Positions 1 through 11,242 of a stretch of 32,981 nucleotides of DNA are shown here, piece by piece; the first letter of the stretch is position 1; every line of letters starts with the position of its first letter. The notes beneath the pieces were generated by a model, which had not been told where the DNA came from, made no database searches, and saw nothing but the letters and a program-made list of their open reading frames with translations. The stretch is from Hypsibius dujardini (lineage: Eukaryota > Tardigrada > Eutardigrada > Parachela > Hypsibiidae), in NCBI GenBank assembly GCA_001579985.1, contig LRSR01006868.1, positions 1-32,981 of the forward strand. Direction: 5' to 3'. The position numbers were made by a program, and so were the translations under genes.

Positions 1-887
1 GTACATGTACGCTTTAATCAAATTAAATTGAAACATGACAATAGCTACGCAAATTCACATACTTGGATGTACAGTTGACGTCCGCAAAGGCCTCCTTAAC
101 TGAGCCGATTTAAGAGTTGCATACTTGCAGCCTTCAAATGGGCAATGTAATGGTTGTAACCATAACGAAGAAAGCTAAACGTTTAAACGGTATCTGTATC
201 AGAGTGGGACGGAGACGGTACCGGGTTTCAGGCTTTTCAGAATATCTTAACTCTTTAACGACCAGTGCCAGATCGAACACAATTGGAGTGCCAGAATTTT
301 TTTTTCGCGTTATAGCTTTGTCCAATTAACAAAAAATTAATTTTAATTTTTTTGGGCGACGTTGAAAATTTTTTTTTTTTGGTTCGCTGTTCACTGTCGA
401 GCTAGCAACTAAATGACCGATGAAAACTGTGTCTTGCACTTTTCCGCACCATATTTGGTAAAACATTAATCAATCAATTGATGAGTTTCCATAGTAGTCA
501 GTTTTATTCATTCTTGACAAAAGTTCGGACGCCACTGACTACGTGCCAGTCAATCAAAAATCAAGTGAATACTACAAATTTAAAAATTTGACGAACCACA
601 AACTATTCGAGGGTAAAGCCCAAGCATGATTCGTAACATCTAGATGCCCGAATTGTGATCACAATATTTCGCTAAAGTAAGAACTAGTAATATAATAATC
701 TTGCTAATATCATTTAAGTTTTCATTCTGAACTCTACTATATTCGTCAGATATTTGTACGACATACTTAAGTGCTTTTCCTTCATGTGCCATCTCAGCGT
801 CCAACTCTTTGCAGACCGGCTAGTACACCCTTCCCACAAACAAACATGTCAAACAAACATGTAGACGTAACCTTGAAAGATATGAAA
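1..887. other. Gene-free AT-rich stretch
   Basis: I see no supportable gene here. Short open frames on both strands are of the length expected by chance, with no splice-bounded exon of protein-like composition. There are T-rich runs near 298-380. Confidence 0.5.
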
Positions 888-959
888 TTAAGCCTGGACG
901 AAAGTTCGCCTAGAGTTAAGTGTGGCACAGTAGGCTACCAGAAGTGGACACGTTCCGCT

Positions 960-2811
960 GTGCCTTTTGATGTGGAAACTCGAGGGATATGCTGTCTGAA
1001 AACTGCATTCTCCAATAGAACACTTGTACGGCCGTTCACCTAGCAATGCACAAAGCAATAAAGTTTGTACGCAGCGAAGTTGCAAAAGTCAAATATCCTG
1101 GCGTGGGTCAGCACGATATATGGATCCACACTTTGATGAACAACAATTAAATTTATGCCAAACAATTCGTGTGGAGTTTTAATGTTAGCTTAATGTTGTT
1201 GCTACTCTTTTAAACCAATGGAATTTTTAACAGGTTTTGGCCGAGAACGGATAAGGTGATACTAGTACACTAGAACTTAGGACAATTTTTAGATTGGGAT
1301 CACAAAATTTCTCAGCTTACATTTTATAAATTCAGTGCCATCGGTGATTTATAGATTTAGTTCGTCGGTGAGGCTTGGAACACTATTTTCGGGAGAATTT
1401 CAAATTCTTAAAAACACTGGAATATTACATTTTCTCTGATTTTGGCTGTAAAAAGAGCCATTTTCAAAAGGTAGAATTTCATGAGTTCTTTCATTTCATC
1501 TCAAAATTCAAACGGAATCTTGTTTCGAAGATTCAGAGAGCGGAAATATTTGTCAATTTCAATACCGGAAATAAAAGGGACATTCTAAAGATGATTCATA
1601 ACTCCGCTACCTAAAATCAAAAATCGCATTGGTGGTACCAATTGGTTTTAAATTGAATTTAAAGAGAAGTTTCAAAAATCATGAAGCGAGTCTTTTTTTA
1701 AAATCGCATTCTAAATCAGGAATCAACAATGATGTTAGACTACTGTAACAAAATTAAAGTGGAAACACTTTGCGATTCCCCTCTGATCAGTGCACGTATG
1801 TAACGAAAACAAGCAACCACAATACTCCAATGATAGTCTTGCACCAATGCCCTCCCTATTTACTCGATGTACAAATCGAGGTGTAAAGTCTTGCTGTTTA
1901 AGGGCAAATTTTACTCTTCCTGGGTAAAATAACAACTTCCGGTGCATCCGCAAGTGCAAATTTATCCCCTCAAACCTTCCGGGAGAAAAGTGTCTTTCGG
2001 CAGAGTGCAATTGTATCGAACTTGTAAATTTTTGTATTCAAATATATTTTTGAACTTCGTTTAAAATCACGAGATGAAAACAAGAAGATTAAAAGCGACA
2101 AACCATATAAAATAAAGTTGGGCGGAACCTGTCAGATAGGGGACTGACCAGGGCAGTCCCATGAGTTTTACCACAGAACAAGATGCCTTATTGTCTATAA
2201 ATTAAATTTTTTTTTCGAACAAATATACGTATCGAAAGATGATACGGCTAAAATATGTGGCACCAAAACCGACCGCGTATCAACTTGCAGTATGTCCGCG
2301 ACAGTCTTTTGCACCGTTTGACGGCCACATACAAAAGTTGCTACGACGTTGCCCAAGTCTTCCGAGAGCACGCCCATAATGTGTGTAATTGTTAAGATAC
2401 ACCCTGATCGTCCATCACAATAGATTCATTTTGACATGTAGCGTGATCATCTTTGCCCGCGCGGACAAATATTTAGGTTTCGGCTGCTCTTCGGCGGAAA
2501 AGGAAGCACAGCCGGAGCTGAAATGGGGACTTAGCAAAAGAGTGGATAAAGTTCATTAGAGCCCGATCTTCAGCACCCAACACGATCGCTTTTCCAGTCA
2601 AGCGGCAAGTATCACCCAGACCATGTGAAATGTAATGGCCACTTGGCAAGCCCTGAACACAACACATAGCTTGAAGTAATCAGTAGTCTCAATTGACCCC
2701 CCTCCAGCACCATCGTGTGCAGCGATTCTGTAAATTTTTTCAACATGACTGCGGCGTTCATGATGTTTTGTGATGTTTTTGCGAGCTGAAAAAGGACTTA
2801 CAATTCGTACA
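960..2811 (-). pseudogene. Decayed C2H2 zinc-finger gene remnants
   Basis: Pieces of C2H2 fingers lie in order on the minus strand. At 2811-2745 a CTNCKSF start is followed, one frame over, by FSARKNITKHHERRSHVEK. Together they give C-x2-C-x12-H with a later His, but only across a frameshift near 2790. Around 2010-1930 a weaker piece has NLHLRMHRK (H-x3-H), with the cysteine half degenerate. At 1028-960 the sequence GERPYKCSIGEC is followed by FHIKRH, giving C-x4-C-x10-H-x3-H. It begins with the GERPYKC linker typical of tandem fingers and directly follows a possible acceptor (TTGCTAG). C2H2 fingers normally bind DNA. The frameshift, lost cysteines and long AT-rich gaps suggest a pseudogene. 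Alternatively, the last piece alone could be a real exon of a gene with long introns. The intact finger-like pieces are fairly clear; their assignment to one gene is inference. Confidence 0.4.
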
Positions 2812-2999
2812 TACACCATTTAAATCCCGGCAACTTTGCGCATTAAACAAGACCAAATCACATCCTGAAAAGCCCCAAGTACCTTTCACTTCACAAGTGG
2901 CCTATACAACTCCAAGGCGTACCACAAGTGCGACATCAGGTGGATGCTGTACATCATGTGCTCAACGTTCCTTACTTCGTACTGCTTGAGTTAAGCCAA

Positions 3000-5014
3000 C
3001 CCTTGCTTATGATATATCTAATACTTCCGAATGGTTCTTATCTGGAATTGGTTTTTATCAGCAAACTATTTTCTAGACGTGGCGGGCGAGGCTAATTAGT
3101 AAATAGTGTTTAGAATTGCACTACATCATTGATAGTCGAATTTACAAACCCGCTCCCTGATTTGAAAAACATCCTTTTGATGATGTCAATTCAATCAAAT
3201 TTCAATGCTATACTTAATTTTCTTAATATTATTCTATTTGTACAGTTACAAGTAGCGTACAATCAATCGCTCTATTGTTTATACATTGTTTTGTTAGTGA
3301 ACGTATTCTATGTAAGGGGGCGTATTATAACTCATCTCAAAATTTCTGCAAATAGGTAAGGCCAATGTACACAACAAACAATTTACCTCACTAGCCTGTT
3401 TTTTTAGTACATGTTTGCCCATACAGATATCCTTCCAAGCTTTGTTGCATTCTTCATCAAGACACCAGAACGTTTACCTTATAATATAAATCAATTAATG
3501 CACAATTCATTTCGGAATATTCACGCTCCAGAAAAATATTGTTATCAAGATGTTGTATACGCTTTGCTAAGGAAGTAGTGAAGATGTAAACATGGTTCAA
3601 AAAGCCTCCAGGTGATCGGAAACGAACCCCTTGTTAAAAATTGTTTGACCCCCACCCCGCCCATCAGTTGTCTGTGTGTTATTGGAAGTACGACCAAACC
3701 GGAAGTGTTCGGTTGAGCGATTGTTATCTGCGCGAGCCTGTGTGCCGCGACTAGTTCTTCGTTTAAAAGATTTGGACTGTGTGTGGTGTCAGCCAGTCTA
3801 GTTAGTTCTCCCTTTTTTCTACAGTAGTTTGTCTTCGTTATCATCTTTCCATTTTTTTGCCAGCTGTTTCCGATCAATACAAAAATCTTGACTTCTGGTC
3901 TCTTCCTTTCGTCGGTTTTCGGGCAGTAGAAAGAAAAGGCGACACTTCCGTTTCGGGCAGCTTGGTGCGAGTTGCAACTCTATTTAACTAATAAAAAAAA
4001 CATTTATAACAACAAAAACAATTTAGGGGAAGGGCATGGGGCAGGAAAGCAAGATGTCAGCTAGGGGTAACTCCGTTCTCGTTGCATGGCAATGCTGCTG
4101 CATGCGTGCTAAATACCTAAACCACACCAACTACTTTTCACGTGCAGTGTGCTTGACTTTTTTGTCGCACAATCATTTCTCAAGCCGTTAACGTTGCAAC
4201 TCACACTTTTTTTTATTAAATTCATCTACTTTCGACTGCGTCTTCTGTAATAAAATTTCCCTGATCGGATACTCAATTCCCACTACAACGCGGTTGTGGA
4301 AAAAAGTTGAAGACTATTGCAATAAAAAACTGAAACACAAAATTTTAATATGCCGCTTTCATCCATGATGTGTTCTACGGCAACATAAACGCCGACAACG
4401 AATGAGCAAGAATGAAAATGGTTGAAGAACATTACCCTGTCATTGACAACCGCATGCCTAATTTTTTCGATTTACTACAAGGATATTTACCAGAGGCTGG
4501 CATGGGTCTGGAAGTTTATCTTTTCGGAGGAAACTTTGGTTGCTTTATTTTTTCAGTACAAAGTCAACGTAAAACTATCGTTTGGGCGTTCAAGTTGCAA
4601 TTCTAACGATGGTGCGTATTTCTACAAAAATTTCTCAGTACAACGATGGTTAAAAAACAATGGACAGATCGGACCAGCTCCTACCGTCCTCTTTATTATC
4701 GTCATCGAGGTCTTCTTGAAGAAGCGGTTGTGTGACAAAATTGCCAAATACTCTAAAAAGGCTCAGCCGCGCGGCAAAGATGACAAACGAGTGAGGGCAA
4801 AAACGACGCGGAACGGTACAACCTTCTGGTCACTAACATCGACCTTTGCGCCTAGCTGGGCAAAATAGTCGACTGAAGCACTAAAAAGAAAAGCGTCGCA
4901 GCAATGAAGGTGTTAAATTTTAAAAAACAAACGTAGCCCGAAAAGAAAGAACCACACGCTCAGCAAGTTTTAACCGTGCCAACATAAAAGAAATTTCAAG
5001 AATTATTTTTTCAG
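3000..5014. other. Stretch without recognised genes
   Basis: There is a 110-codon minus-strand open frame (3877-3545, TTG-started) and a 148-codon plus-strand frame (4422-4868). Neither has a recognisable domain or clear exon boundaries. Lengths like these are expected about once by chance in a window of this size and composition. I do not call either as a gene. Confidence 0.4.
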
Positions 5015-5437
5015 TGCTCCAGTTTTGGTGTCCATGGTTTTCAACATTCACTGGAGCAGGACAAGGTAGATAGCACGCGTCTGGATTATCTGGAGTGGTT
5101 GATCATTACTCAGCAGAAAATTATCAATTTAGTTAGTCTGAAGGTTCTGAAGACTCTTCGAGTTGCAAACCCATACGATTATTTTCAAAGCCGCAATACC
5201 GTCTTTTTGACCGGAAATTTGGCCGTTCTTTACCGAACCGTTCAGTTCCTGTTCATTAGGAAATGAACCAAATTGGAGGTGAAGGAGTGCCACCTTTTCG
5301 GAGAGTGCGACACGCAGCGCAATTCTGTAAGGTCAAGAATACTGAAAACAAACTACTGGGATCAGTTTGCTTCGTCTTTGGGAACCACAATTTTCATTCC
5401 CAATTCACCACAAACAATTGTTTTGAAAACAATTTAA
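5015..5437 (+). pseudogene. Unrecognised coding-like stretch with one internal stop
   Basis: A strong acceptor (TTATTTTTTCAG, ending at 5014) opens a plus-strand frame of 83 codons to a TGA at 5264-5266. The same frame then stays open for another 56 codons to a TAA at 5435-5437. The translation is balanced and protein-like, for example HGFQHSLEQDK, then TRLDYLEWL, then NTVFLTGNLAVLYRTVQFL. The pattern LEW followed later by a hydrophobic TGN-AVLY stretch loosely recalls the start of EMAP/CFAP-type WD40 proteins, but this is too weak to name. A possible donor lies inside (GACAAG, then GTAGAT at 5066). It could be a decayed exon, a real exon ending at that donor, or chance. No partner exons were identified. 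Confidence 0.25.
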
Positions 5438-5904
5438 AAGCGTAAGTAAGCAAACATTTTCTCATCTAAAACGATAAGGGTCACGAATTTAATAAATTCA
5501 CTTTCAAAATTAATTCTGGGAGTTTGCTATGCCTTAATTTAAAATTTGCCCTCAATAACCAACGAAATTTCCGTACTAATTTGCTCGTAGCGGTAAACTC
5601 TTCGATCAAACAATCGATGAACAACCTCCTATTACAAATTTAAGGAGATCAGAAAAATTAACGGTAATGAAATGAGACCCCTTACTTTAACAAAAACTGA
5701 AATAAAAATTAAAAAAATAAGTGAAAAAATAAAGTTGTGTATGTATACTACAAGACTAATAATTGACAGTGTATTTCCAAAAAACATCCTATTTTTTTAT
5801 TTACAGGTTAACAATGAAAAATTTAAATCATGACTTTAGCGACAATTTTCCAATTTCGTTTATTTTTAGGAATTTCTGATCCAAAAGCTTTGTGAAACGA
5901 TTAG

Positions 5905-6600
5905 CAACAACCGAAGTTTGATCCGAGATAAGGCTACAACTAACGTGTTTCCATTGGTCATTTGCACTGGTCGACAGGTCGCTCGATTGATTTAATGAGT
6001 AGCGGTACAAGCCCAGCCTTTCTCTGAGACTATCAACCTGTTCGCTCACCCACGTTCGGCGCCCCATTATTTACAGGAATCTTAATCAGAGATGCTATTC
6101 AAAACCATAAAGAACCATAAAGAAACCATCTACCAATGTTGCCATTGAAACCCATCCCTTCGAGGCGGCTCGCTTCGCTCGCTCTCACTCAGATCAGTGG
6201 TCAGGCTAAAAGCCGTTTTGGCTAACCGATGCTTGATCGATTGACACGGTAACGATATCAGGGCTTCCATAAATACTGTTTGGATCAGAAATTCTCAAAA
6301 ATATTTTAATCTAGTACTATGGCTAAACAACCATTCAAGATACTGTAGCTCCACCCCCTGACCCTGAAATAAATTTTCGCCGATGTCAATCGATTTAGAA
6401 TGTTGTTTCGGGTCAAAAACGAGCACAATTACTTCAATCTGAGTACTGTGGGCAAACGACCAATAAAAGCATTGTAATTCCGCCCCCTGACTTCCGATCG
6501 GATTTCAGCTAATGCCAATCGATTCAGAATATGGCTTTTAGTAAAAGTGATCAAAATTTTTCAAATTTTGAATACTGTCACTGAACTAGGACGTGACCAT
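5905..6600. repeat. Dispersed repeat cluster related to the element at 24862-25668
   Basis: About 5940-6260 matches the interior of the right-hand foldback element. Shared landmarks are TTCGGCGCCCCAT, the AACCCATC runs, GCTCGCTTCGCTCGCTC and AACCGATGCTTGATCGAT. About 6322-6582 holds two tandem units of roughly 130 bp, each with a C-rich CCGCCCCCTGA-type core followed by GATGTCAATCGATTTAGAAT or a close variant. These match the inner part of the right arm of the other element (25525-25597). I find no terminal inverted repeats here, so this looks like a truncated or rearranged copy. Confidence 0.6.
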
Positions 6601-7740
6601 AAAACCGGGGCGGGGTCGGTGCGTCAAAAATCTTTTTATCGAGTTTTTTTCATCCCATCCAAAAAGGGTCAAACGGAAACATGCCAATCAAATGTAAAGA
6701 CGGCCATTGTTTTTTAATCTATCCTAAACAAAAAAATGTGCAGTATCGCGTGCGGATTCATATTTGGTCCTTTTGCGCAAGAACGAAATTTCAACCTTTT
6801 TTTTCAGAGGAAACGTAATTGTCAAGAAATAACAATTATAAAAACGTATCAGAGTTTAATAAAATTATCCGAATTTCCAAATTTGAATGGATAAGCTTTT
6901 AAAATAAAATTGTTTTTGCTATATCAAATGAAAATATTAAAATTTCCTAATATTTCGAAACAACATATACTGCAAACTTTTTTGGCCCAAAATTTACAAT
7001 TATTTTTGCCAGCGCCCCTCATTAAACTACCCAATCACTCAAACCGGCAACACCAAACATGTTCCGGATTACGCTGTTTAGGCTACCGGAGTTTCATTAT
7101 TTGTTCCGCCACAAAAGTGGAAAGTCTTCTTAAGCCTCGCTTTTTAAGACACAGAAAATTTTACTTTAATAATTTGTTTTAGTTAAACAGTTCTGCAATC
7201 GAATATATTTGCTAACCTGTATTTCAGTATTTAAAAATTTCAATTTAGGATTCATGTGAGTTCATAATTTTTTTTTTGCCTTCAGCCCCACTTTCTTTTT
7301 AGTGGTAAAACGTTTGTTCTGTTGTTTGAGTAGTAAGAAAATAAAATAAACTCGCGCGCTAACTTTTAGTTCATCGTTTTAGTTCGGTCAATCAATCAAT
7401 TAATGGATGTGAAATTGGCGGTTTGCGATGTTTAATCGGTCAATCAGTCGTGATGGTCGTAATGGTCTCATAAAAAAACCACAATTCTCATATTCTTAAC
7501 AGCCTTAATATTTTCTATATATTAGTTCAACAGATTTTAAAAGCATTTATACCGATTACAATCCGGCATAATCTGAACTGATTGCAAACGATTTAAGTTT
7601 ATAATTCAACGGCCGACATAACCACTTAATTAACCGTTCGATCGGCAAATTTACCAACGACTAAGGCAGCAAATCAAGTTCAAGATTACAAAACAAAGCA
7701 GAAAACTTTTCGGGTTCCTTCCCTTCGGGATTTTTCAGCA
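6600..7740. other. Gene-free AT-rich stretch
   Basis: No supportable gene, RNA or element is seen. The open frames here are AT-driven and lack exon-like ends. Confidence 0.45.
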
Positions 7741-8022
7741 GGCAAATCCGAAACCGCAATAACTGTGGGAAACCATATGGCAGTATGTGGTCGCCCAATC
7801 GACTGTTTTATGGTGGCTGGAGCAGGAAGAGGCAAAACCGCAATTTTCGGGCCAAAAGGGGCTCATCAGAAGGCTGTTTCTGTTGCTGGCGAGTGCTGCT
7901 GGAAGCCTCCGCTTGACTGGGAATGGATGCGAAGAGACTTGACACTCTTTTGTGGAACGTGTTGCAATGAGACTGCAATCCTCCAGTTCGGTTTCAAGGT
8001 GTAAAGCCGCCGCTGACTTCAC
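7741..8022. other. GC-richer island open on both strands; possible coding exon
   Basis: On the plus strand a TTTTTCAG acceptor (ends at 7739) is followed by about 88 open codons ending at a possible donor (TTCAAG then GTGTAA near 8001). The peptide is cysteine-rich, with CGRPIDCF, GECCWKPP and FCGTCC. On the minus strand a TTTTTTTAG acceptor is followed at 8022 by about 95 open codons ending in TGA near 7737. That peptide ends in a Cys-rich tail (CGFASSC, CGFGFAC). Both readings have plausible splice edges, so the strand is unresolved. Neither product is recognised. At least one reading must be spurious, and both may be. Confidence 0.25.
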
Positions 8023-8813
8023 CTAAAAAAATGCGAACTCTTGATCTGCTTTGAAGTTATTTAAAGTTTTGTGCAAAGAATCTAAATGATCACATGCGGC
8101 TCAATTTTCGGCATTGGAAAAGGAACTCATTAATCTCTGGCATGTGGCAACGCAGCCTTTGTGCACACTATCGCGGAGATTTTTGAGATTCCGACGATCG
8201 ACCGAGTCCAAAGACACAACAAGCGGCTGCGTATTCAAGGAGATAAAAATGAAAATACACAAAGCGGTAGGAAAAACACAAAGAAATGAAAACCCAAGAA
8301 TTGCGAAATCCGATAAAAATTTGTGAAATACCAGGAGTAGGTAACAAATAAAAATTCTGGCCCCACTACCGGTTTAGAACCCCAGCTCGTAGCTACGTCC
8401 CAACACGCCTCCAAAGCAACGTCACAGACGATCCACAGCCATTGAATAAATAATACAATTTTTAATTTTGGTTTATCAAAAAGCTGGGATGAAATCATTT
8501 CACGTTGGTGAATTAGGTGAAAGGAAATATTTCTTCTAAGGAAATGTATCGTGTAAACGTTCTTTGTTGTTTTGCTTCGTTGCATAAAAAAAACAAGGAA
8601 GAAAAAATGTTCTTTCAAAAACTTACAGGTAATATTTGTAAGATTTATCAAAAGCTAGCGTATCGAAATTTTAGTTCTAGCGGTAGCGGGGCAGACCTCT
8701 TAGTAAGCATACGGTTAACGTGTTGGTAGCGTAGCGGGCGATAAAAATCTGCCCATATTTGTTTCCCACCCAGTTCCAGGGTTTATTTCCCTCCACTCAC
8801 GAGATGGCATGAT
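8023..8813. other. Stretch without recognised genes
   Basis: A long minus-strand frame (8651-8235) is rich in Phe, Leu and Ile because the DNA is AT-rich. It has no motif or exon structure. Nothing else is supportable. Confidence 0.4.
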
Positions 8814-8824
8814 GTGATTAATGC

Positions 8825-9243
8825 GGAGTTAGAAACCGCAACCCGCACCCCGACTTATTTTCTAAACCGCGGCCCGCAGCGCACCGCAGGCAATCCTTAA
8901 AACCGCACCGCGCAGCCCGCGGGCTGGCACCCTCAAACCGCAAACCGCACCGACAATTTTAGAACCTAATAAAATGTTTAATACGTAAACAAATCGTACG
9001 TGTGTACTTACGTGTGTATTTACGTACATACGTATACGTCATGTACATATTTTCAATACGTTTAACAAATCAGATGGCTCTATTTGCGCTTGTTTCTGTA
9101 AGGTAATAGAAAATGATTGATTGCAATGTCTGTTTATGGTATCGGAAAAGCGGCAAGTGCGGTTTGCGGTGGATTTGAAAAGTTAAAGCGCAACCGCTAA
9201 GATGGAACCCGCGGGTTGCGGCGGTTCGGTTTGCAGGGCTCCA
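8825..9243. mobile_element. Non-autonomous foldback-type DNA element, CCGC-rich arms, 11-bp flanking repeat
   Basis: The 419-bp segment is bounded by identical 11-bp direct repeats, GTGATTAATGC at 8814-8824 and 9244-9254, which look like a target-site duplication. Its arms are mutually inverted. The left arm (about 8825-8960) is made of repeated AAACCGCAACCCGC / CCGCACCG units. The right arm (about 9140-9243) carries the reverse complement and ends in GGTTTGCAGGGCTCCA. The ends align imperfectly (GGAGTTAGAAACCG versus GGAGCCCTGCAAACCG after inversion). The centre is AT-rich with an ACGT-rich patch (about 8999-9055). No transposase frame is present. The superfamily is unclear: the sub-repeated GC-rich arms suggest a hAT-like or foldback MITE, but an 11-bp duplication does not fit the usual 8 bp of hAT. 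Confidence 0.65.
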
Positions 9244-9560
9244 GTGATTAATGCAGATTCAGAACTTCATTCTTGACCAAAACACGTGCTGTTAATTGAT
9301 TGATTGAACGAAACAGCTTAGTGAGGGTGCAACGTGCAATTGTATACTCAGTTGCAGATTTTCGTGGTGCAACGCAAAGACCTGTTCAGTTAGGGCATTC
9401 GTAAAATTTCTAAATTGAATAATACAGATTTCGCACTTCGTCTTTCAAAGTCGCACGTTGTGGCCGGTCCAGCGACAGGCGTTCCAAAGGAGATTTCTGA
9501 GGTAGGGTCGTTAATGGGAGCATAGCGCAGGAAGTACACCAATCTAACTCAAGGTTTGCG

Positions 9561-9791
9561 TTCGCTTGGATTGATGATCCAAGCGAATCGAAGGGCGGGC
9601 CGCCTATGTGGTTTACGAGGTGAACCCTCCCATTTTTTTTTGCTTGATTCACCTTAATTGTTGATATTCCAGATCCCCAAAGACAGATCGAGGGCGTACG
9701 ACTCTCGTGAAGGATTTCACGAGAGCTGCATTTAGCCCACCAAGGGGGATCAACCTAATCAATCCCCTTGAGGGCGCTCTAGCTCACGCCC
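9561..9791. other. Cluster of perfect hairpins with possible closing stem; candidate structured RNA
   Basis: Three strong inverted repeats follow one another. TTCGCTTGGAT (9561-9571) pairs with 9577-9587 across a 5-nt loop. CTCTCGTGAA (9702-9711) pairs with 9716-9725 across a 4-nt loop. CAAGGGG (9741-9747) pairs with CCCCTTG (9764-9770). GGGCGT (9692-9697) can pair with ACGCCC (9786-9791), enclosing the last two hairpins as a multibranch fold. No known RNA family was recognised and no hammerhead core is visible. A decayed transposon end is an alternative. Confidence 0.35.
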
Positions 9792-9799
9792 CAAAACTT

Positions 9800-11240
9800 G
9801 CTTGATTTGGATAGAAAATGTAATTCTGGATTGAAAATATTCAAGCTGAAAGGTCTAGTAATTATTTTTTTTGAATAGTTGTGGTTTTTTTAGTAGACCA
9901 CAGATAAATTATTTTCTGCGGCCCTACAGCTTTTCGACTCTAATCCCTCGAATCACTACTTGCTGATGAAAACATTCTCTATCGAATAAGAACATTTCAC
10001 AGACAAGTAAACGGAATTGAACGATCCGCTCAAGTTTGATGCGAATCAGCGGGGGTGGGGCATAAGCGACCCTAGAAGTTGGGAGCGTACAGTAGCCATA
10101 TCAGAAACCCTACTAAGGTTTTCAAATCTAGGTGAACATTTTTTTTATTGCCACTTGCCTTTTATCTGTTGCAGTATTTCCGTTTCTGCCCATCTAACAC
10201 ATAAGCACAATCCACTACCCATAACAAGATGTATCCGACTATTGGACCTGCCAGCTACATCTTAGCCTGAATATTAATCAGTCCTACAGGAGTCGACTTG
10301 GTTTTCCGTTCGGCAGCGACGCCAGTGGCAGGATCTCTAGAAAAGAACACTCCCATTGTGATCAGAGCAATTGAAATACAGATACATTCCGGTGTGGCAA
10401 TGCATTTACACTAAACGAATACATATTAAGCGACCGAACAGGGCCAGAGAGACTTCACGTTTTGAGAAGCAATCCGCAATATTCCGCAATCCTTTGACGA
10501 TGACCTTTTTTATCACTTTTTGTTTACTAACTTTTTTCTCCTTCGAAGGCTGACGTCAATGGTAGCAAATGTGACTAAACTGCGGCATTACTTGACGCAC
10601 TACAAACGGTTATTCCGTTATACTTATAAAAAATCAGTGAAAAAAAGAAGAGTTCTCCAGCTCTTTCACTGTTGGATCATTTAATCCTTCAAGAAGTTAT
10701 CTTAGTGTTGCACGTGCTAGAAAGTGCTGCCCTCCCCAATGATAATATATACTCCGGAGGTATAACGAGAGGTGCAATAGGAAGTGTAACCGGAGGTATA
10801 AATATATGCTGCCAAATGAACCTCTTAGATTTCGTTTTCTTACCCTCCATGACAAAAACATCCGGAAGGGCATAATTATACTTATATGGTAAATTTACTC
10901 GCGCGGTTCACAAATACTCCCACGGAGCAAAATTGACCATAGAACGGACGGTCTACCCTTGAATATATTTTAGCCAGGTAAATTTATCGCGCGGTTCAAA
11001 AATACTCGAGTAATGGAAATTCGACCACCGAAAAAGGGAAAACCGCAGCCACGTGTAAAAATTACAGACTACTCGGCAGCATCAGCACCAATCTCAATTT
11101 TTAAAGCGTTTATCCAAACTGAATTCGGCAGTCAAAACACACTGCGGCCTCACTTTTTCAGTGAGAAACAGTTGTGGCGATTCATGCATCAATCATCGTA
11201 CTCAGTTTTCTTCGATCTGCTGATCAGCGTGAAGAGCCTC
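9800..11240. other. Intergenic stretch with short direct repeats
   Basis: No gene is supportable. A short repeat, GTAAATTTA(C)TCGCGCGGTTCA followed by AAATACTC, occurs at about 10890-10920 and again at 10978-11008. A block with ATAACGAGAGG at about 10761 recurs near 12301 in the same orientation, suggesting decayed dispersed repeats. Confidence 0.4.
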
Positions 11241-11242
11241 CT

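Noticed and set aside
2140-2160. A perfect 7-bp hairpin, GGGACTG/CAGTCCC
   Set aside because: It is isolated and short, and is expected by chance in 33 kb.
2925-2990. A hunchback-like finger half (HMMYSIHLMSH) on the minus strand
   Set aside because: The preceding cysteines are absent, and other frames on both strands look equally protein-like, so I left it out of the zinc-finger call.
3545-3877. A 110-codon minus-strand open frame
   Set aside because: It has a TTG start, no recognisable motif, and no partner exon or splice sites that improve it.
4422-4868. A 148-codon plus-strand open frame
   Set aside because: One frame of this length is expected by chance in the window. It has no domain or exon signals and overlaps another chance frame.
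8235-8651. A 138-codon minus-strand frame with apparent membrane segments
   Set aside because: The hydrophobicity follows from T-rich DNA. There is no topology pattern or homology I can recognise.
8700-8760. A tRNA-like A-box string (GGTAGCGTAGCGGGCG)
   Set aside because: No matching B box or cloverleaf could be drawn around it.
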